Source: Strongylocentrotus droebachiensis
Taxonomy: Eukaryota > Echinodermata > Echinoidea > Camarodonta > Strongylocentrotidae
Assembly: GCA_035222895.1 (NCBI GenBank)
Contig: JAVYIG010000413.1
Span: 88,501-152,500, forward strand
Direction of reading: 5' to 3'
Length of the DNA stretch: 64,000 bases
The stretch's first letter is position 1. Each line of letters starts with the position of its first letter. The notes beneath the pieces were generated by a model. It was not told the origin of the DNA and did no database searches. It saw only the letters and a list, made by a program, of their open reading frames with translations. Both the position numbers and the translations under genes were made by a program. Shown here piece by piece: positions 47,801 through 56,800 of this stretch.

Positions 47801-50800
47801 ATTTCTAACGGGCTTACATAGGATATCCATATTTAGCCTCCCCATTGTTCTGCTTTATATGATTTACCATCCATTCGACCTTTAGACAATACAAATAAAA
47901 AGTTTGGAACTTGAACAATAGTTTTTGAACCCAATATGGCAATAAATGAGAGTTGATTTGTTTTTTGGTTAATTGCTTTTGCTGAATAGAAATAGATTGC
48001 ATTGAGCTTACCTGGCAAAGCAATATTTAGTGCTTTGACTATTGAAGAACTGATAACAAATAGTTAAAAATGTATATTATGTATCTTGTAAGTTGACACA
48101 ATTTTGGGAAAGATAATAGGCAAAGAACTAAGATTGAGTTATGGTAAAGATGAAAGGAAATTGTGAGCCTTTTCATCCTTTTTATTGTCAATTCTGAAGA
48201 ATGTCCTCTGAAAAGGATTGCTCTTCGAATGCCCTCATACTATTTCAATATAATTCAAATGTGACAAGAAATTGCTGAAAAGTTTGGACTAACCTATCAT
48301 TCCGGGTATGTGTCGTCCCATTGCCCATTACTGTGTGCATGTAATCTTCAGCTAGATTGAGAACATTACATGTAGGTTGGTTTTGATCATTCCAAAACCT
48401 CACAGTTCATAAGGTATGAATTCTTGTGGGCCACATTATATTTAATTATGGATACTTATGGAAACTTCTGAATGCAGGCTTAAAGATAAGCTTTAGTACT
48501 GGTAATGCGATTGCATTGTGAAAGAAAAGGTGTGAAAGGATCAGAAACAGTTGATCATGTAGCATGTAAGTATTGGTGTGCACTGCAAGGTTCTGGAGTC
48601 ATCAAAATCATAATAAATTTGACCGAGTCTTGGTAAAGTAACAAACACTCACATAGAAAGCTATATATGGGACAACACACATGGTGTCGGGGATGGTACT
48701 ACCTTGGTTTCCTTGTCTTTCTATGCTCACTACTCAGCCAGTATACATTTTCTTCCAAAATTGTTTGGCACATGTCATTTATTTGTAATCTTGAACATTC
48801 AGTGTAAGTTTCGTTTGATTCTGTGAGAATTCAATTTCTTTTTTTACCAGTACTGGAGTTTATCTTTAAGCCTTTTTATTCAGTTCTGAATCATAATCAC
48901 CCCTTCCCAAATGGGTTCAGACAATGTCTTTCACAATGTAATCACATGACCAGCACTTAACCTTATCTTTAAGAGAGGCTCTCAGGTCAACATCCGATTT
49001 GTCCCAGTTGCATTTGAATAGTTCCCTACTTACAAATGTATGTGCATGGGAAAATGCTGTCCTTCGGCTTCAGATAAAGTACAATTGGCGTTGATCGATC
49101 TACATGTAATTGAGACTGACTCATTGCTTTATAACTTCAGAAGGACTGATAAATCTCAACAATAGAACGATTAAATCAATAAATAAGTTTGCACACTCCT
49201 TAGTTCAATGACAGGCTGAAGATAAGAAGCGAGTACTTACGATCATAAAATGTCATTAAGGTATACACTGTTAAAACAAGTATTAAAAAACTGCGGGTTA
49301 AAAAATTGTTGATTAAAAAACGCTCAACGTTGGTTAAAAATGTAGTGTTGATTAAAATTTACTTTTAATCTTGCGTTGGTTAAAAACAGTGTTGATCAAA
49401 ATTATTCCTTTTAACCTATGTTGGTTAAGTCTAAGTCGTTTGCAAAAATTGTAACCCAGCATGGATTAAAAACAAAATTCCGACAGTAATGAAAGCCCCC
49501 TTCCGGTTAAAGTTTAATCAATGTTGATTAAAGTACTGGTCACGTGACCCAACGGAACGATATCGAAGCGCGTAGCTAGCGATCGCTCGACATACAAATA
49601 AAGTACATGCAAAGTACACGCAGTTTACGCGTGCGACAAAATTAACAATGGAGGTTGTCGCGAGGACCTGAGAAATGGGGGTTTGGACGGTCTTATCTCC
49701 GTGTTTTCAGGTAAGAAATTATTTTAATATTATCATCATCAATTCTAAGATTGTAAGGAAGAAGTGAAATAAGGTTCTTGCTCAAATCAAAAACGATTTG
49801 TGTCCCCTAGGCTGTACGTAGCTCAACCAACAAGTAGCATTTTTCTTGCACCGTGCACCTGGCTAACGTAAGCACACACACACACTCATCAGTCTGCAAG
49901 AATCTTCAACCGTGAAGGATGCAGACCCAATTAAAGAAGGAGAAGTGTAGGCCTATTACGGATCACCTACCCAAATTGCATGCATGAATAATAATCTTAT
50001 TTTTTAAATCTAATTGTATCTAATTGTTTGAAACAATTAAATATAAAATAAGATGTCATCATGAAGTGAAACGTCTTCATGCATGCAATTTGGGTAGGTC
50101 ATCCGTTGCACTTACTGGCTGAGCTACAACCTACGGGCCGGGACACAAAGCGTTTTTAATTTGAGCAAGAACCTTATTTCACTTCTTCCTTCCAATCTTA
50201 GCATTGATGATAATCATATTAAACCATTTCTTATCTGCAAACACGAGGATAAGACCTCCAAACCCCCGTAAGTTTAACCAACAGTGGTTATAACTGTAAC
50301 CAACAACCCACTAAAGTTTAACCAACATCGTGTGAATCAAAAAATAATTAACCTACAATGGTTACAATTTTAACCAACGACCCATGTAAGTTTAACCAAC
50401 AACATGTGAATCAGCCCCGAACAAAGCATAAATAACCAACAAAAGATTAAAGTTTTAATCAACAAATGGTTAAAGTTTAATCAACACCATTTTAACCAAC
50501 ATTGAGCAATTTTTTTTAACCAATAATTGATTAAATTTTTTAATCAACCACAGGTTAAAGTTTTAATCAACAGGCTGTTGGTTAAAGTTTAACCAACGAT
50601 TGTGTGATTCACCTGGTAATCCGTGGTTGATTAAAATTTTAACCAACTTGATTAAAAATTGTAATACTTGTTCTAACAGTGTATAGTTCTTTGCACTTTA
50701 ATCTTGCCAAGCAATGCTTTTGAAGGGGAAGTCCATTTGGTCACTTGGTTGGTGTAAAGAAAAGCATTACAAAATGAGAGAAAAAGATTTATTGAAAATT

Positions 50801-53800
50801 TGTGGAAATTCATAAAAGCTAAGAAAATTATGAGAGTTTTAAAGTTGGGGACTTTCAGAACACAATATTGTAACTTTGTGCTTTTTGTTGTGAGCGCCTC
50901 AATCATCTCAACTTTGTTATGTCTCTCTCTCTCTCTCTCTGGTTCTGACAAGCGCAGGTCTTCACACTAGAGCCATCAATTCTTTCTTCATCACTCTTTA
51001 TCTTTAGCCTTCTTCTTAAATGTCAAATGATCTTTCACCTAAGGAAATCATATATTCTATTTTATCATAAAGGAAATATGTAATCACACCTGTGTCTGAC
51101 ATGTAGAATTATTATCGGATGCATATTTTGGCACACCCTTTCGCTGTTCCCACATCAATAACTAAAAAGTGAGAGTTTACAGAATTTGAGAATCCAACAC
51201 AAATGAAAGGGATGCTCACTAGGCAAATCACAGAGATTTCAATTTGTATTTGGTTGAAAGTGAATCTTAAGATTCTCAACTTATGAATCTAGTGTTAGAC
51301 CTCCCTCAAATTGTTTGTAGTCTGCATCATTTTCTAATAATTACTGCTTTTATTTAAACCAACTTACATGTAAAATACTCTATTGTAACCCACGACACTC
51401 CATTATTGAAGTACTTTTCAAACTCTGATTTAAATCTGATTATCCAGTACCCTTGGTTAAGGTTGTAGTTTAGAATTCAATGACCATGGCCTCATTGTGG
51501 TTGGACCATGTGCCTGAGTGAGAACCTTGGAAAATTGAGGTTTGATATAGGAAGTGTTCAAAAAGTAAAAAAGGAAGGATATTGTGGGTATTTCTATTAA
51601 TCTGTTATGGAGAAGAAAATACTTGGCTATAGTTGATTTACCATGAGTTGTAGTGCATTCTGAGTTATTACATTTATGCATTTTATGGGGCTGGGATTAG
51701 GCTTATGGTTCTTCATTTATTTGCTCTTGAGTTCATGACCAAACTTGAAATGTAATACTTTAACGAAAGCTCACTACATTTAAATAGGTTCAAGTAGAAG
51801 GTAACATAATATTTGACTTTATTGTTGCTGGTATCACATGGTAATTGAATTGATTTTCATTTCATAGTAGCAGGGTGATTACCAAACTCAAAATAAACGG
51901 CAAGGACAAAAAAAAAGGGGGGGGGAACGGAAGAAATCAATGGTGAATAGAAACACAGTATTTTGTTGGTACAATTTCTAGATTGAATTTCATTAATTAA
52001 CCGTACCATAGAATAATGCATTCTCCATGATGTGTGTTTAGCATGCATGTGTTTACCATGTACATGAACACATCATCTGTACAGAGCAAGAAAGGTGTTA
52101 ACTCTGTGTTAAAGTATAAGACTTTTAATAACGCCTTTTTGGTCCCAAAGTCCAAATAGACAACATATGTTTCATAGCTTATCAAGGGCATCCGACAGTG
52201 TTCAAGATGAAACATGAATTTTGCATGGGATGTTATTGTAATTATATGAATTCCATTTATTAAAGAGGGAGACTTCATTAAGAAATCTCACTCTCTTTTC
52301 TCCTTTCTTTTTTTTGAACCGTCTCTTCAACGCGCTACCAAAATCCTAGTGCTACACCGAACATGGAGTACCGGTATATTTGATGTATTTCTAGAAAAAT
52401 TGCTCTTGTACTTTGCTAAATCCTTTTTACTCTTTGTTCATGGACCTAAATCTCCTGGTACCCTCATCTTTATGAAGTCATTCTCAATTGTTGTCACCTC
52501 TTCTCACTTCAAACGTAAGGACAAATTTTCCTAAAAGCAGGGCTCAAACTAGCAGGCACCTTGGACACATGGGCGCCAAGAATCTAGGATCTAGAATTTT
52601 GGACCTCCAAAATGTCAAGTTTGTTTGTGCATAGGGCTCCTGCATAAAGAATCTAAAAAGTGAAATCCAAACTCCCTTCCAAAAACATTAGTGTTGGGCC
52701 CTGCTGAAAGTTTTGTTTCAAGAAAAATAAAAGTTTGTTTAAGAATAGGGGAAGTATTGTTTAAAGTATTCAATAAGAACAAGTTTGATTCTATTTTGAT
52801 GAGATATGAACAATCATACATTTGCATGTTATTATAGCAATGGTTTTCAGATTCAAGGAAAGCAGTCTTTTAGGCACCCTCAAATAAAATTGTGCTTCCC
52901 ATAAACTCTTTGGATTGATATTTCAGCATGTATTTTCAAAAGCTCAATAGTACCTTGACGTTTGGTTGGTTTTAAAGGAAATAATAATGATGTCTGAGAA
53001 TAGATTTTGTGGGCTTCCATTTATATGTACCAGCACATTTTTTATTTACGTTATTGAAGTTACCCTGCTTAAAGTGTCTGCTTGGAGTTTATTACACCTT
53101 ATATGCAAACTCGTCTTTTCGCGTCCCACTATAATTCGCTAAGCTACATTATTTGCTTGTATGTTCAGTTCTAATAATGTTTTATGTGGCTCTTGTTAAA
53201 GTTAATTAACCATCATCTTATTTCTTATTGTTTTTTATCTCTCTTTACAGGCATGGACCGAAGAGAGGAGACGTTATTGTTACCTTGTCGATAGGTATTG
53301 CTCTCTCATCAAAAACAATGCTGCTTTCTTTAGCAAGGTGGGGTGGCGGTCTACTAAAAATTCTAAAATCATCAATTAAATGCTGTTCTTGATATTATTG
53401 CACATTTTCACATATTGCTTCTTGTAACATGGCCCTGTTTCATAAAAAATGTTATCAATAACAAGTTACAATAATTGTTCGTACCTTATATCGTAAGCTA
53501 AAAATATCTTTCTGAATTTTGCTGTGGTTGAAGTCTTATGCACAACACTGAAATACCATTCATATCTAAAAGCTATCATAACCCCACAACATCTGTTGAG
53601 AGCAATAAAGACATTATCTTTGTGTTTAAAGGATATGATTTAATCAGAGATGCCAACTAGTACGGATTTCCCGTAATTGGTACGGAAATTAATGACCATT
53701 ACGGCAGTACGGAATGTTGTCTAAAAATTACGTTTTTTTTTTTTTTTTTTTTCTTTTTCTTTTCTTTTTTTTTGCGCATAGGGATCTATCGTAGCAAGTG

Positions 53801-56800
53801 CTGTACAGTATGGTGGCCATCCAGCACTCGCTGCATGAGAAAGATGGAAAATTATCAAGTATTCTCTTAAAAGCCAATTTTTCATTGAAAACTTATGTGT
53901 TGTGATGAACTGAAAATCAATATTTAGCAACTTTGTGGGAGTAAAATCACAACAAATTTCAGATAATCATGCGCGCATGCGTCCGCTTGCCATTCTTTTA
54001 AGATTCATGGCGCCGCATAGGAAATTACTGATTTATTCCCCAAATTACTGATTTTGAGCCTTATGGTTACTGATTTGTGCTCTGAAAGGTTGGCATCCCT
54101 GTTTAATGCCCTTCTGGCTCTCAGCAGACAATATACTCCTATCTATTCTTGTCATTAAAATGCTAAGAGCATCTTCCGCTATAATCTACTCTGCATACAG
54201 GTACTAGCCATCTTAATGTATTTGATCAGTAAATAACAGCATAGTGGGATTTAGATTAAAGCTTTTTCTCTGTTTACTTCCCAACTATCCTACAGGTTTC
54301 CTTAACATTTAATAAATTTCTATTCATGTCTGTAGAATACATTTTTAGACTGGCTTTCCCTACATTCAGAATCATTTCCTACTTGAAGTCCATTTGTACT
54401 TGATATTAATTTCAAAACTACATGCTATTAGTTCATCCTTTCATGACAAGTTTTGAGAGTTTTGTCATCCTTTTCTTTTTAAATGACAGGTTTTGATAAG
54501 TTTGCCAAGCACTGCACAGAAATATTCCTTGTTTTCTTTGGCATTTCTTTTTGTAGATTATGTACAGCCATTGTTTCTCATCAAGGATCCAAATTAAAAT
54601 CACAAGATAATTTGATAACATTATTGGTCCTCCTTGGAGTCTGGACAGATTCCAGTTTACAAAGTTGGCAAAATGGAATGTTTTGACTGCAAATTTCGAG
54701 TACAAATGCAATAAGAAATATGAGCAACATGGATTTCTAATCCTTCACAATTCACCAGGAAGTTAAAGAGGGCAAAAGTCACTCTCTTGGTAATTGAATC
54801 TGCGGAGATGATGGAAGTTTCAAAACATTCTTCCCCTGCAAAGGCTCTGACATACAAATGCAAAGCAAAATAAGGTTCTGATTTCAATATCAGATTTGAT
54901 ATTTATGCCTTGTATTCATAAACAAACACATGGGAGAGGCAACCATTGTATCTACAAATTATGTTAAAAGATGTAGTGTGTATTTCTGTATGTACAGTAC
55001 ATGAACTGTAGGGTATTGTTTAAGATTTGTTTTGCTATCTACTATTTAGAATCCACTTCTGTAGTAGCAGTCTGTAGCTTTCACTTTGCACTATTGAAAT
55101 TCATGTTTGCAGTGTTCACATTTAATAGCTAATAATAAAATCTGGCAGGTTGAGATATCCTAGACCAAAATGTAAACCTAACCTAACCTAACATGTACTT
55201 TCCCTAACCTTATATAACTCTACCACTAACCGCAAACTAACCTTATATGAACCTATAGCTTTCACTCTATATCTTTGAAAAAGAAAAAAGTCAGTGAGAG
55301 CAAAAGATACTGGAGCTAATATCAAATTACCACAAATCATGCAACCGCAATGCATTGAATACTAATAGCCTGACAAAACTTTAGCTGAGAGCCAAAATCG
55401 AAATTGTATATAATGAAAATACCACAAAAATATAAAAATCCTTTTTTATAGTCAGAAATAAGTTCTACGTTGTTGGACAGTTCCCAAACTGTGTTTCCAT
55501 GTTACTTAAGTCTGTCAGTACACAGTATCTGAGGAAAATGTCTGACCCAACAAACTGTTGCAGGTGAACAAATGTTGTCATGGAACTTTACATGTATTTC
55601 TAACTATTCAAATCATCATGATTAAACTGTTTAACCACATTTAAAGGGCTTTCACAGAACTTACAATTTCATTTTTCATCCAAAATGTTTTTCCAGTGGG
55701 TGGACACTCCAGTAAGGTGTGTAAATTAGTTACCCATTGCTTCAATTTGATCGGCATAAACCTTTATCACTGGCTTTTAATACCATTTAGCAACTCACTT
55801 TGAAACATGCATCAAACCATTGATTCCTTCTCATGTGAACACCCCCTAGGTGTTTTCACACTCTAAACTTGGTTGAAGTGAGTTGTTCTCATTTGCACCA
55901 TCCTTCAAGTTTCAGTTCCCTAGCTGACACACGTTAACAGGTGACAGTTGGATATCATTTATTTACTCAGGTGAAGTAGGTTGCTAGGTGTACCTTGTAG
56001 AATTTCTCGTCTGGTGGAATGATTGATGAGATAACGTGGTCTACACAGTTACGACCGATATCTGTAACTGATGTTCGAATGAGGAAGCTTGGCACGTGAA
56101 AATACTGTCGGGTGAAAACCCTAAGAAATGCATTTAAAGCAGGTAGTTAACCCTAAAATTGATAATTATAGATTGTTTACTAGATTAATTATTTTATCTA
56201 GAAAACAACTACAGAAATATATGCACTAAAGTTTTGATTTCAATATCAGCTTTTGCATGTAACTAAGTGGCGAATCAAGAGCTGATAACTAAACTTGTCA
56301 TACATGGAAGTTCCTTGTGTGAAATTAGTTGTTTCAATAACTCCAGAGAGAAGCTATCAGAGGCTCAGGATATTAAATCACTGTTCAATTTCTGTAAATT
56401 AATCATGATCAATGTTCTTTTCTCTTTGCCCTTTCTCTTTCTATCTGTCTGGCTATTTGTACCCCCCCCCCAACCATCTCTCTCTTTCCCTCTCTCTCTC
56501 ACCTTAATTTTCCTTTCTTCTGCTATTCTTGTATGTCTGCCTGTTCATTTATGTCACCCCCTCCCCCTCACCCCTTCCCCCTCCCCCGCACTCTCTCTCT
56601 TACTCTCTTACTCTCTCTTACCCTCTCTTAACTTTCTCTGTCTTGTTCTGTCTCTCGTTATGTCTTTCTTTCTGTTTTTCTGTCTGTCTGTCTCTCCTGC
56701 TTTTTTATCTCTCTATGTCCACCTTTCTTCTCTCTGTCTCTCTAACCCTTTCTCTCTTTCTCTTCCCCTCTCTTTCTCTACCTTTCTATCTCTGTCTGTC

